Source: Corticium candelabrum (Eukaryota; Porifera; Homoscleromorpha; Homosclerophorida; Plakinidae). From it: 64,000 nt of DNA. Position numbers and translations under genes: made by a program. The DNA is taken from positions 1,667,231 to 1,731,230 of the forward strand of contig NC_085103.1 in assembly GCF_963422355.1 (NCBI RefSeq). Reading direction: 5' to 3'. Shown here in pieces: positions 29,239 to 39,791 of the stretch. Within the stretch, counting starts at the first letter, position 1. Each line of letters begins with the position of its first letter. The notes below the pieces were generated by a model, which saw nothing but the letters and a program-made list of their open reading frames with translations, was not told the origin of the DNA and searched no databases.

Positions 29239-31660
29239 CAGGGACGGCGGAAGCAAATTTAAATTGGTCAGGCCTAACGCACGCTAAAGGGCGGGGCAAG
29301 TCACGTGACACTATACGAGTCTAATGCAAAATCCTCTTAACTCAAGGCTAATAACACTATATAGCTACGAGAAACGTCCAAATACTGATAATCGATGTTC
29401 AGAACTACTGACAAACTGTTCGGCTACATGTGTCAGCGACAGCGAATCAGTACGATCCCTGTGCACATGCAGCAAGAGTAGGTGATTGAATCTATCCTGC
29501 TTCATTGTACTCCTAAGGTACGTTTTCAATCTCTTGAGAGCACTAAATGACTTCTCACTGACGGTGTTGGTAGATGGCAGGACCATAATGAGTTTAAGAA
29601 CGGTGACTACTTCCGACATCAAATCCCGTTCGTAAGAAGATAAACTCAAGATGTGGTCCCTAATGTCACACACTGTCACAGAAGTCTTGTGTACGAGACC
29701 AAAGTTGGCTTGCAAAATTTCAAGATGAAGCTGCAGTCGTTGGGCATCTAAATCGTCATGAGACAATGAAGTGACATAGTTGAGGCATTCCCTATAATGG
29801 TTACCCTTGACAGCCTTTAGCAAAAGGTCCTGCAAGTTGCGGTACATTTTGAATCCGGGTTGATCAAACCTGGCTTGATTAGCATTCACAATTAAATCGA
29901 GTGCTTCGTAATATTGCTGGCAATAATTTGCTTGCAAACATCGAAAAGCTCAGGTTCAGCACTGCCCTCCTCATATCGCCTTGGAACTTTCCTCTTTCTG
30001 GGCAGGACAGGGTCATCAACATCTAATTTAGTCCTTGTCTCTTGGAGACTCTTCCAGAAGAGACCGAACTGTGTGTCGTCTCTGAGCACGTGCAGGGTTG
30101 CAACAGTCATCAAAGCTATTCGTTGACCCTCATCAGCAGACAACTTTGGTGATTGTAGGGTCTTGCTCAAGTTATCACTATGCCTCAGAATTGGTTGTCC
30201 CAAAGCAACCCCAAACAAATATCGAAACGTTTTAAACTGGAATTGAACGCCAATGATGCGGCTCTTGATAGCAGGATCAGATACATAGTCTTTGGACATC
30301 TTCCAAAGCTCCTGCAGAACACAGTAGTTATCAATTACTGACTTCAAAGAGTCTGCCCTGACAGTCCACCTTGTTGGACACAATGTGTGGAAACTAAGGG
30401 TGTCTGGTGAAAGACTTTTCTTCAACTTTTGCTAATCAGTATCCCTTTTGGAGAGTACTTCACAAGCTTTGAGACTTCATAAGTGGTTTCCAGTGCATTC
30501 TTCGTCACTTTGCAATGTTTTACAGCATCCCCAACAGCCAAGTTCAACGCGTGTCCGTAGTAATGGGTGTATAAAGCTCGGGTTCTTCATCCAATAGCTG
30601 CTTTGCAACACCGGTATTCCCACCCTTCATGTTGGCAGCACCATCATAGCATTGCCCTCGGCATCTTGACAGTGAGAAGTTCATGCACACCAACATATCT
30701 CTGATGACACTGACAATGGTATGTGCTGAGATGTCATCAATCTGGTACATACCAATGACATCTTCTTGTGGCTCTAAATTGCCATGATCAATCCAGCGAA
30801 TACATAATACCAGCTGCACTCTGTTGGATGAGTCTGTGCATTCGTCACACATGATGGAGAAAAATGTAGACTTCTGGATACATTCAGCTATTTCTCGCAG
30901 AATAGACAATGCTATGATTTTTATGAACTCATTTTGCATGTCATGAGATACATATTTGCATGACTTTCTAGTCAGCCAGCATTTTAGTAGAAGATCATCT
31001 TCACCACGTAACTTCAGTAACTGAATAAAGTTAGAGTCATTCTCGTCCCGATGTCCTCGAACCGGTAATCCCTGTCTGGCTTGAAACTTCAAATTGGAGA
31101 TGATCTTGAGTAAACACTCCCTGTCTGTCCCTTCTCAGTTGCGTGCTCTCTAGACAGCATCTCACCTACATATGGGCAAGTTTAGGGCAATTCAACGATC
31201 ATTTGCATTGCCTCCCTGTGGCAAGACGACAATTCATGAGATTCGAATGCCACCGTGTCTTCCTTCCAGGTGGAAAACCCCCTTTGATACAAAGGAAGGG
31301 TCCCCTTTCTGCCCCTTGATCTTCTTTGACTGCAACGCTACCACACACACGTGGCAGAAGACGACATCATCCTTAGTGGAATAGTGCAGCCGTTTCCACT
31401 TCTCAAACCAATGCGACTGACAAGATCGTCTGACGACTACTTTCTTACCGAAGATACGCTTTGGAAAGACGAAACCGGACATTGGCTGATACAGCTGACT
31501 TGGAACTTCAGGTAGACAGGCCTGAGCAGATTCTGTAGAAGACGACATACTGTCCAGTGATCACGCATGTGCTGAGCTCTTACCTGACTGGGGCACACCT
31601 ACTACTTCCGGTAAGCCGTCTTCCTAGTGACTTCCGAAACGTTTCCGCCTACTTCAGGCA
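29239..31660 (-). mobile_element. hAT transposon (ZMYM1/TTF-type), one clear terminus
   Basis: The left terminus CAGGGACGGCGGAAGC at 29,239 resembles the usual CAGGGGCGGCGGA end of this hAT group, and a second such end appears at about 56,231 in the same position relative to another transposase C-terminus. A weak candidate right end is TTTCCGCCTACTTCAG near 31,645-31,658. A target duplication could not be confirmed. Confidence 0.6.
29365..31548 (-). pseudogene. ZMYM1-like hAT transposase, frameshifted
   Basis: Four consecutive minus-strand blocks. 31,548-31,234: a TTF-type zinc-finger region with FEKWKRLHYSTKDDVVFCHVC. 31,092-30,544: a DUF4371-like part with FFSIMCDECTDSSNRVQLVL and RGQCYDGAANMKG. 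30,425-29,892: LCPTRWTVRADSLKSVIDNY and a downstream helical part. 29,937-29,365: the hAT C-terminal dimerisation region around SEKSFSALKRLKTYLRSTM, ending VFGRFS. Blocks lie in different frames, so at least three frame breaks separate them; within blocks the frame is clean, so loss of function looks recent. Confidence 0.88.
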
Positions 31661-31929
31661 CACGGACAGTCTAACATGGACTTGGTGAGTTACTTTGATT
31701 TGGCCCTGCCAGTAATTAACTGCTGATAGAATTCTTTCCTTTTCTCCACCAGCAGGGCGATTAAATACAAATATATATAATTACCTATACCGTTTACCGA
31801 AAGTTCTTTGCTTAAGTCTCCTGGTGGAACTACTACTTTCAAATATTGGTCCAGCCATGGCCGGACCAACCTACCTTACAGGCTCCGCCGGCCCTGAGCT
31901 AGTGACTTGGCTCAGTGAGTGTGACGTGA
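31661..31929. other. Short intergenic spacer with a small palindrome
   Basis: GGTCCAGCCATGGCCGGACC at about 31,849-31,868 is an imperfect palindrome within a candidate short MITE. No gene. Confidence 0.4.
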
Positions 31930-32016
31930 AACAACGCGTTAGCGTGCGTTACAGCAGAAGTTCTCCGTCTTTAGCCGCACGTCCTAATCTAGCCATAGCT
32001 AGCCGTCGGCTGAAAA

Positions 32017-34796
32017 ATGTCTTTAAACATTCAATTGTTTGAAGAGTTTGCGCCTATTCCACACAACTTAGAGAAGCAACGGAAGATCATTGACTATCTA
32101 GTGCGTTACTTTCAGGTAATTGGACTCTAACTAGTATGATGCGACTGCAGACGGCATAGCTTTGTCTTTACAGGTTGTACAAAGAGCTATGCAATTCCAT
32201 TTTACATAGGTTGAGCTGCTAGTTGCTTTTCATTGAACAGTGGACCGGTGTAGCAGCGGATTAAGTCCGGCCGTCAAATAGGTCCGCTTGCTAGCGCACT
32301 TGTACCAGCGCAGATTGTCTTCCGGTACAAGGGCGTTAACAACCGGACCTATTCGACAGGCCGGACCTAATCCGCTGCTACACCGGTTCGCTCGGTCTAG
32401 TAGTGGGGCTTGGTAGCGTGTTTCACTGTTTGTGTAACTACGGAAATTTGCAATTGCAAACTCAATGCTAGAGATTGATAATCTTTTGGTAACGTGCTAA
32501 CGCGTGCTAAAGTGTGCTAAAGATGTTGAATCAAACGGCACGACTCCCATGCTTTGATAAAATCGAAAGAAAGAAAAGTACGTGATTGTAGAGCGTGGTT
32601 TGCAGTTTCAGAGTTGGTATACGTAGCATGGGCGACACATACACAGGCGCTCTCCCAATTTTCGAGAGCATGGTTCATTAAAATTATCGTTATATTGATT
32701 TAATTAATTAATCTCGGGTTGTTAGAGAAGCAAGCAGTTTTCTAACATCTTAGTTTTGACATGTTACGCAAAAGTAATGAGAATACAGAGATTATAAACA
32801 TGGCACTGCCAGCGGTTCGCATAAGTCGCAAACTGTAGATTTGTCGTGGTATTGACAACTATGTCGTCGAATATGTAATATAATTTATTGAGTATTTTCA
32901 ACAGAACTATAATTTGTGTTAAATTATTTTTAGTATAGAAAACATTCTCTATAACGCCACATGTTCAGATTCAGTGTTGACGACTGAAATTTTGAGACCC
33001 ACCTAACGCTTTTGGTTGTAGTAGAATTGATGTTGCACGTAACTGTGAAATTTATTGCGGGTTTGTGTATTAGGTGAATGAACCGTTTAAAGTGTCACAG
33101 ATCATTAAGGGAGGATCTCTTGGTATGGGAACAACTACAAGTAGCAAAGCTGATATTGATATCGTGATCATGAGCAAAGGTTAACTAGTGCAATTTAGTT
33201 ATTTATATCGGGCATTGGTGCAGTTCCCATCTTGGTGCTATTATTGTTAGTATAAAATTAATTAAATACTCAAGAAAAATGCATAACAATTTGAATAGAA
33301 CAGATGTTGAAAATGCCTGTTAATTAACATTAGAAATGCTAACGTTTGTCTATTTCACTTACTAATTTTTACCAGATTTACCTAAGGAGGCGCATAACAG
33401 CTGGCTACGTTCTAAACTTGAGAACCTGCAACGTTTGATTGAGAATGCTTCATATCGTCAGCCTAACATATTAAAAATTAAAAACTCAAGCAACATGAGT
33501 AACAATGTACATGCATAAAATTTGAATAATACAGATGTTGGAAATGCTTCTTAAGTAACATTGTTTGTCTATTTCACTTACTAATTCTTACCAGATTTAC
33601 CTCAGAAGGGGCATAATACCTGGCTGCGTCCTCAACTTGAGAACCTGCAACATTTGATTGAGCGCGCTTTACGTACGTGGTCAGCCTAACATAGAATCGT
33701 TTCCTGAACTGGGAGAAGATGCTCCACAGACATTGCCTCGTTGCACGGACTTCTTCATTACTCGATTTGCTCTTCAATTCAAATGCAGTGGATTGGAAGT
33801 AGATCTGCTTATAAGCTATGACTGGGAGCTCGATCCAAAAGAATACAAAGGTCTGTTTGATCTTTGCTTCAACGAACGTAATGAAGAAGCTAGGCTGTGG
33901 TAGGTTAGACTCTTTCTTTCTTACAAAACTTTAAAATCGTTATTTTGTAGGTATTCTGCAGCTGCTGCAAAACTGCAAGTGGAATTTATCAGGACTCAAT
34001 CATATGAGGTGTATTTTGTACTTTCCATTACTGCTAGACTTATAATTATTGGAGCAGATATATCCGTATACAATGTGGTGAACGATTCATGTGGTTATAC
34101 TAGCCATGCTCCTTGTTGCTCAAAGATTGTATCTCGCTTTTATATAACGACAACCTTGACATTTTCTAGGCACGTAACCAGCTGTTCTTCAAGGGGGTTT
34201 GAACAGGGCACTCTTACAGACACTTTAAGACATCAGTCTATATTATTTTTGTCAAACTTATATTGAACTGATTACAGGTAAAAGAAGTGATCATTTTCAT
34301 GAAGCACTGGGCAAAGGAAAAAGTCGAGTGGAGCCATCTAAGTCGAAAACCAAAATCTTATCTTTTGTCTTTGCTGGTGGTCAGAGCAGCTGAGAAGGTT
34401 AGCAGGACGTTTTCAGCAAGAGAAAATAGTACTAATTAATAACTGTTTTAATTAATGTTTGTAATTAAACACAAATTCACGTTTCATAGCCATCAATCGA
34501 AAGATTGGTATTATTGGAGCCCTCGCCAGACTCGTCCAACAAGATCGATTGAAGTATCTCATCTACTAGTTTAATAATGCTCAGACTGTCATAACTATTT
34601 TTGTTTGTATTGCAGTATTGCTTGGTCAAAGTACTATGACCTATCATATCAATATCTACCAATCTGGAATGCTAAAAGAATTATTCGAGATCCTGCCAAT
34701 CCTGCCAACAATGTCGCTGATTCTGGGCTGACCGACTGGAGTCAGTTCATTCCAGAAGTTGTTGGGCTAGCTCGGTCTTTAGGACAAAACGTTTAA
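32017..34796 (+). pseudogene. OAS: 2',5'-oligoadenylate synthetase, right copy with a frameshift
   Basis: Exons matching the left copy: 32,017-32,115; 33,074-33,179; 33,595-33,899; 33,951-34,008; 34,278 to about 34,428 (or 34,397); about 34,490-34,553; 34,616-34,796. Exon lengths equal those on the left except exon 1 (99 against 93 bp, in frame) and exon 3 (305 against 301 bp). Exon 3 holds a tandem ACGT (ACGTACGTGG where the left copy has ACGTGG, near 33,670), which shifts the frame to a TAA soon after. A second truncated exon 3 (33,375-about 33,472) with its own acceptor precedes the full one. Catalytic D-x-D and the C-terminal exons remain open. It could only make a truncated or internally started protein; otherwise a young pseudogene. 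Confidence 0.85.
32244..32387. mobile_element. 144-bp hairpin MITE in OAS intron 1 (right arm only)
   Basis: Ends ACCGGTGTAGCAGCGGATTA and TAATCCGCTGCTACACCGGT are perfect inverted copies, and the inverted homology (TCCGGCC, GGTCCG) extends over about 44 bp with small gaps. The left arm has the uninterrupted sequence (around GAGCAGTGTGTCGCTCGG on the same reading), so this is an insertion after the duplication. Confidence 0.85.
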
Positions 34797-35489
34797 TCAA
34801 AGAGAGCGTACGAACCGTTCTCTTTTTAGAAGACTGAAACGAATAGACATCCATTTAGTAACAAATGTACTGCAATGATGGCCTTTGCTGTTTTACTTTG
34901 GTCGGTTTGCCGCATTAATTGCAATTTATGATTGTTGTGGATTTGTTGTTAGTCGTTTTTCAGCCCATTAGCAAACTACAGTCCTTGTCTATATCACAAC
35001 TCACACTGTATTAGGTATGATTGATGTACCTGATGTTGATATATTTGCGTTTATTAGTGCAAGGCAACAGGATTGAATGGTCGCTGTAATCAAGGAAGTT
35101 GAATTCGACATTTCATCAAGCCTCTATAGAGGCAGAGATCATGAGACATCATTCTATCTTGCGGAAAGCGCTATCCATGCATCGAGGGCAGTACGTCTTA
35201 CTCATTACGAAACAATTGGAATAACAGAGTCCCCAGACGTAGCAATTATAAGCGTATACACTAAATTATTCTTTGTGTATTCCTTGTAGTCACTCCAGAA
35301 ATCATGAATTTTAAAATGAGGGTGTTGATCTGCTAGCAGTTGTAATATATATAAAGAATTATTAACTAATCTTGGCTAAAAGGAACTACTAATTTGTTAG
35401 ACGAATTTGTGAGAAATACTGCAGTTACCTCTGGAATTCAACTATACAAATCAGCAGCAGTGATATGGCCATTACGTACAAAAATGTGA

Positions 35490-35640
35490 CATTGTGCATT
35501 TGGTCTGCATAGTTTTGAGATATGGTCAGTCTAGAAGGTTTAAAGAGCCCATCTGTTGTATCGACAGCTGAACCTGTGTACAATCTGTCCAGATAACGGG
35601 CGCAAAAAGATAACATAATACCACCTGCTCCTCCACAAAA
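35490..35640 (-). pseudogene. Duplicated exon-like segment beside the OAS 3' ends
   Basis: The minus strand here and the plus strand at about 12,972-13,111 share an open frame of about 45 codons containing TTDGLF(E/K)PSRLTI and QMHNV(S/T)F. Both sit just beyond the OAS stop and point toward it. The left version stops after about 46 codons. The family is not recognised; the protein-level similarity may merely reflect the DNA duplication. Confidence 0.3.
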
Positions 35641-35948
35641 TTTTTGCATCCGCCAGGTTCTTCGCACCCCCTTCTGAGATACTAAAATCCGTGCCGAGAC
35701 TTGTTTCGGCTCCGGCTACCATTTTTGTCGGTTGTGGCTGCCACCTCTCCAATACAAATGGGTATCTTTTCTAGCCTTGGCTACCAACTCCCCAAGTTTC
35801 GGATGCCACCTTTCCAATACAAACCTTTTTTTAGGCCGACACTTCCATCCGACGGACCCATGCCCTATCCATAGCTCGACCCATCGCATGATACCGACCC
35901 ATCTTACACAATCTTCCCACACTAGAGCCAACGTGCATCACCCACCCT

Positions 35949-37492
35949 TTGTGGCCATCTTGGAACGCCCATCTACACAAATCGTTTTTCCTACGTATAG
36001 TAGCCGGAGTCGGAGCGGTATCTCTCGACATGGCAAAGATTTCTAGTCGTGTATATAGTAGCTCGGGAGAGTATTTCTATGTAGACCTAGATATACAGTA
36101 TCTGGAAATGGAATTTGCAACAGGTGCTACAAACGACGTAGAGAACACAGCTTTCTGCTACCAGGTCACCGACCAATATACCACCGCGAAAGATCTAGGT
36201 CTTCACACCGTCGGCGAGCGTATGGACCCCCACGTCCTACTACGAAACATGTACAACAACAACAACCTGGCGAGTGATATCGCAAACGTGTACTATCTAC
36301 AGTCTGACGATCGGACGCTCTACGAACGAATCTGGAACGCGTATCCGACGTCTTTGTCGACCACCTCTTCGTATGAAGTCTGCTCTCCAAAGACCAGGTC
36401 TGTCAAACCAGTGGCGGTACCACCGTATCCGCGGCGGGTGCAGTCGCAAAAGCGCTTCTCGCCCATATTCGAGCACACGCGACAATGGCAGAACATCTGG
36501 AGCGTCTACACGTGCAGATCGTGGCCACCTGTTCATACGAGAGACACGGGCATTCCATACATCGAAACACGGTACAACAGATCATCGCCGACGACGACAA
36601 GGTGCTACGTGTGTACAACGGGAAGTATCCAAACACCTTACCGACTGCGATCATGTTATGCAAGATCAATGTGGCGGATATTCCGATCGAAGAGCTCTTG
36701 GACAGCTTCCAGAATTCCTGAAAGAACTGAGCTCCTACTGCATAGACTGTCCTCGAGACTACTCCGGATGCCTGAACACGAAAGCACTCCTGCGGTACCT
36801 CGTCTCCGAGCACGACTTCCTACCACCAGATGGTACTGGACACAATCCGAATAGGATTTTGGCGAACAAAGACAGTGTGGGCATTAATTGCCTATCATTC
36901 CATTTCTGAGAACCACCATGTGGATCACTGTGGAGGCGCAAGTTCTTATGCCAACTTGAGTGTGCAGGCGTCCAGGAGAATCTGGGGAACAACGTGGCCA
37001 ACTACTGCAAATGCTTCGACAAGAAACTTGGCGAGACGTTCGCCCATCCGGATGTACAAGCTCGTGGGATCTGTCGCATCTAGGTGTCGTTGTACGGGAT
37101 ACGACCAGAGGAAGCGTGCTTGGAAACAGGACAAGAGTCCGTCTCGCATGTACACTCCCTGTCGACAGGTGCTCCACTAATCTGGGAGCAACCTCTATGC
37201 GAACAATGGAAAGCCTTATCGTTGGCCATACAGTGCAAGATGGTACTCTTGTTGAAGCAGACCAAACAGCTCTAAGGAAAAAACTTAGGTCACAACCACC
37301 GGCCGTATCTGTGCGGTGTCCAAGAAATACGGAGACCTGGAATTCGAGATTCTCGAGAAGGGCTATCTTCGGTTGTGGGTACCCGTCTTTGGGATTGTGG
37401 GTGTACGCTGAATCTGCTAAACGGAACAGCCGCCCACACGAACGCCACTTGCATCTTGCTACGTAACGCAATGACTTTCCAAGTTTCCTCAA
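35949..37492 (+). pseudogene. Frame-broken coding-like segment of unknown origin
   Basis: This 1.5-kb stretch is richer in GC and poorer in stop codons than everything around it, giving overlapping open frames on both strands. On the plus strand coherent protein-like text changes frame several times: one frame from the ATG at about 36,030, another at about 36,485-36,721, a third to about 36,909, and a cysteine-rich part after about 36,910. The pattern is that of a decayed intronless gene, possibly acquired from a virus or another foreign source, but no family could be named. The frames were not stitched together. A 23-bp motif G(C/A)TGCCACCT(C/T)TCCAATACAAA occurs twice just upstream (about 35,738-35,823). 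Confidence 0.4.
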
Positions 37493-37499
37493 ACAACAT

Positions 37500-39791
37500 T
37501 TGTCACATTCTTGCTCTATTCTTACTACATAATATAGCCTGTTTGTAAAATACTGCTCATCAGTTTTTAATCAGTAAATTGATCTGGAAATTTTCCGGTT
37601 TGGTCACGTGCAGAGAGTGGCTTATAATTTTGAGACGGTCAGTACCATTATAATATTATACACCTATATAGCATATACATACGTGCACACCCCCATTTCT
37701 TCCATATTTAATTAATGCATTCATAGCACGTCTAGCGACTTCTGGACATAGCCTGGTGAATAACACTGATAAAACGGAAAAACGATAAGTACCAAAAACC
37801 AAGTGCCCGACAGTATGGGCACTGGTTTGTGGAACACAAAACTTTGACACAAGCATCGGAAGAAGATTGCATATTTATTTATATATATTGAAAATTCTAC
37901 TTTTTAACGCAGCCTAAACATATTTATTGTTTTCAGGTAGTGTCACAATAGAAAGACTGTGCACTACCGTCCGAATTAACAAAGTATCATCTCGTTACTG
38001 TATAATTACGTACATAAACTCACTCTTATAGAATAAACAAAAATCTAATAGATCAGCAATCACGCCCATAAATTTTGGGGGTACGGAACTCCCCCCAAGT
38101 ACCCCATAGCTACTCCGCCAATGCACTGACCCAGAGATGAAACAGCGTAAACGCCCCATCATTTGTAGGTGTGGTCATAAAAATTGTTTACTGTAGATAC
38201 CTTGTGAGGACCAAAGCTGTGTAAAGCATATACACCACACTTTTTCCAGTCTGGATCTGCCACTGATTCTACCGTATCCGTCAATTAGAAGCCAATAAAA
38301 TTAAGCGTTTTAATAAAAGTGGGCGTGTCCCGTAACATCATGAAGTTTATTTTGCCCTTTTTAGAGGTCACGCTCCGCCCCTGATGGTGTCTACATGGAC
38401 AATACATGCAGGAGTCCTCGAATCAAGTGGGATGTTGCTCAACAAATGACAATGTCACTTCAAGCATGTACTATTAAATTTTGATATCGTGCATTCCCTG
38501 CACGTCAATTACTGCTTAAATATACAATGTATCTCGCTTCTTTCTGTGAGAACTGTATGGGATTATATAATCTGAGGCATTTGATGGCATTCAGAATTTC
38601 AACAAGAAGTGTATAAACTAATAAATAAACATTAAAATGAAAAGTGGAATGGTAGCACTCTGTATGTAGGAATTTGTACGTGTTATGGCGTGGCCGAGTG
38701 TTTGCGTAAACCGCTAGAAAAGTCCGGAAACAAAAGTAAACCTTTGCTAAAATTGCGTATCAAAAAGTGTAAGCCTTGATCGGTACTTTCGTTTTACAAA
38801 GACAATCTACAAACCGAGAAAAGCGCGCGTCAATATGTGGGGGCATAGCTAAATTTTCTGTTTCTATTTTTTCTGTAAGAATTACTCTAAATCTACAACT
38901 CATCGCATTTTGAAATTGAAGATAATACTTAAAATAGTTTGAGTTAAGTAGTTTTCTTTAATTAACCAAATATCCCAATAAAAATGTATTTCTGCCATTG
39001 CATTTGAGATGTGAACGCCAGACTATATAATCAACTTTGGAAAAATGCGAGCTCAAATGTTTTAATTGGCAAAGATGACACGCCACATACGTGCAGAATG
39101 CAAAACGTTTAGTGGTAGAAACGTGACCCAGGTTCATCAGACACACCTGAAATCGGTCTCAGTGCATACCTATCTACTATAGCTACTGCACCTCACTGAT
39201 AGTGACTTTATCTGAACGCAGAAGTAGATGTTAGACTACGTCAAAAAAGAGAATTTTTCCGATCTATAAATGTAGGAATCCGCTAAATGATGTTATATCC
39301 AAAAACAAGTGGCTAAAAGTTTCGCTGTTTCGAACCTCATTTTGGTGTCTGGTATCCTACTACGTTTCCACAGCGTTGATTATGCAATAGGCTATTTCAA
39401 AAAGTCGTTAGAAATGAGAATGACTCATTAAGTTAAGGTAATATACATATGTGTCCAAGTGTGTATGCTTGTATGTGACCCGCTCTACCTAGTTGCTATC
39501 CAGTAGGACTATGACGCTAGCGTAGCAGCTAGGTCTGGCTGCAGCTCTTTGGCAGAGAACGAGTGACCAGGATTAGAATATGTCGGAGATTAGAGCAGGT
39601 ACCCTACCTCAACAATTACCTCTGAAATAGCTGCCACTCCCCTCTGATAATAACAACGATATCCTCGACGTGGCCATACGATAACTTGTAATTAGCATTT
39701 TGTTTGGCCTGGAGCCACAATAATTTAACCTGAAACGGGGCCACAATTCTGTCCATCGTCATGGAAACGAAAGCCGCGGCCAGACTGGATC
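37500..39791. other. Intergenic, MITE remnants
   Basis: Contains hAT-MITE-like phrases (GGGGGTACGGAACTCCCCCC at about 38,079-38,098 and CTCCGCCCCTGA at about 38,371), several TATA-rich runs, and no supported gene. Confidence 0.5.

Larger units (their letters stand above)
31930..35610. repeat. Right arm of the large inverted duplication
   Basis: Reverse complement of about 12,975-16,260. It differs by a 144-bp MITE at 32,244-32,387, a partial tandem duplication of intron-2 end plus exon-3 start (about 33,270-33,470 repeated at 33,480-33,690), and many point differences. Confidence 0.9.

Noticed and set aside
29239..31660. A host ZMYM1-like gene rather than a transposon
   Set aside because: A hAT-type terminus lies beyond the C-terminus, there are no introns, and a second copy with the same end layout lies at 56.2 kb.
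35077..35289. A 70-codon ORF downstream of the right OAS copy as a gene
   Set aside because: The matching left-arm sequence does not preserve the frame; it is simply duplicated 3' flank.
36274..36909. Overlapping ORFs on both strands at 36-37.5 kb as separate genes
   Set aside because: They are shadows caused by low stop density; only the plus-strand segments have protein-like, cysteine-patterned text, and these are in different frames.
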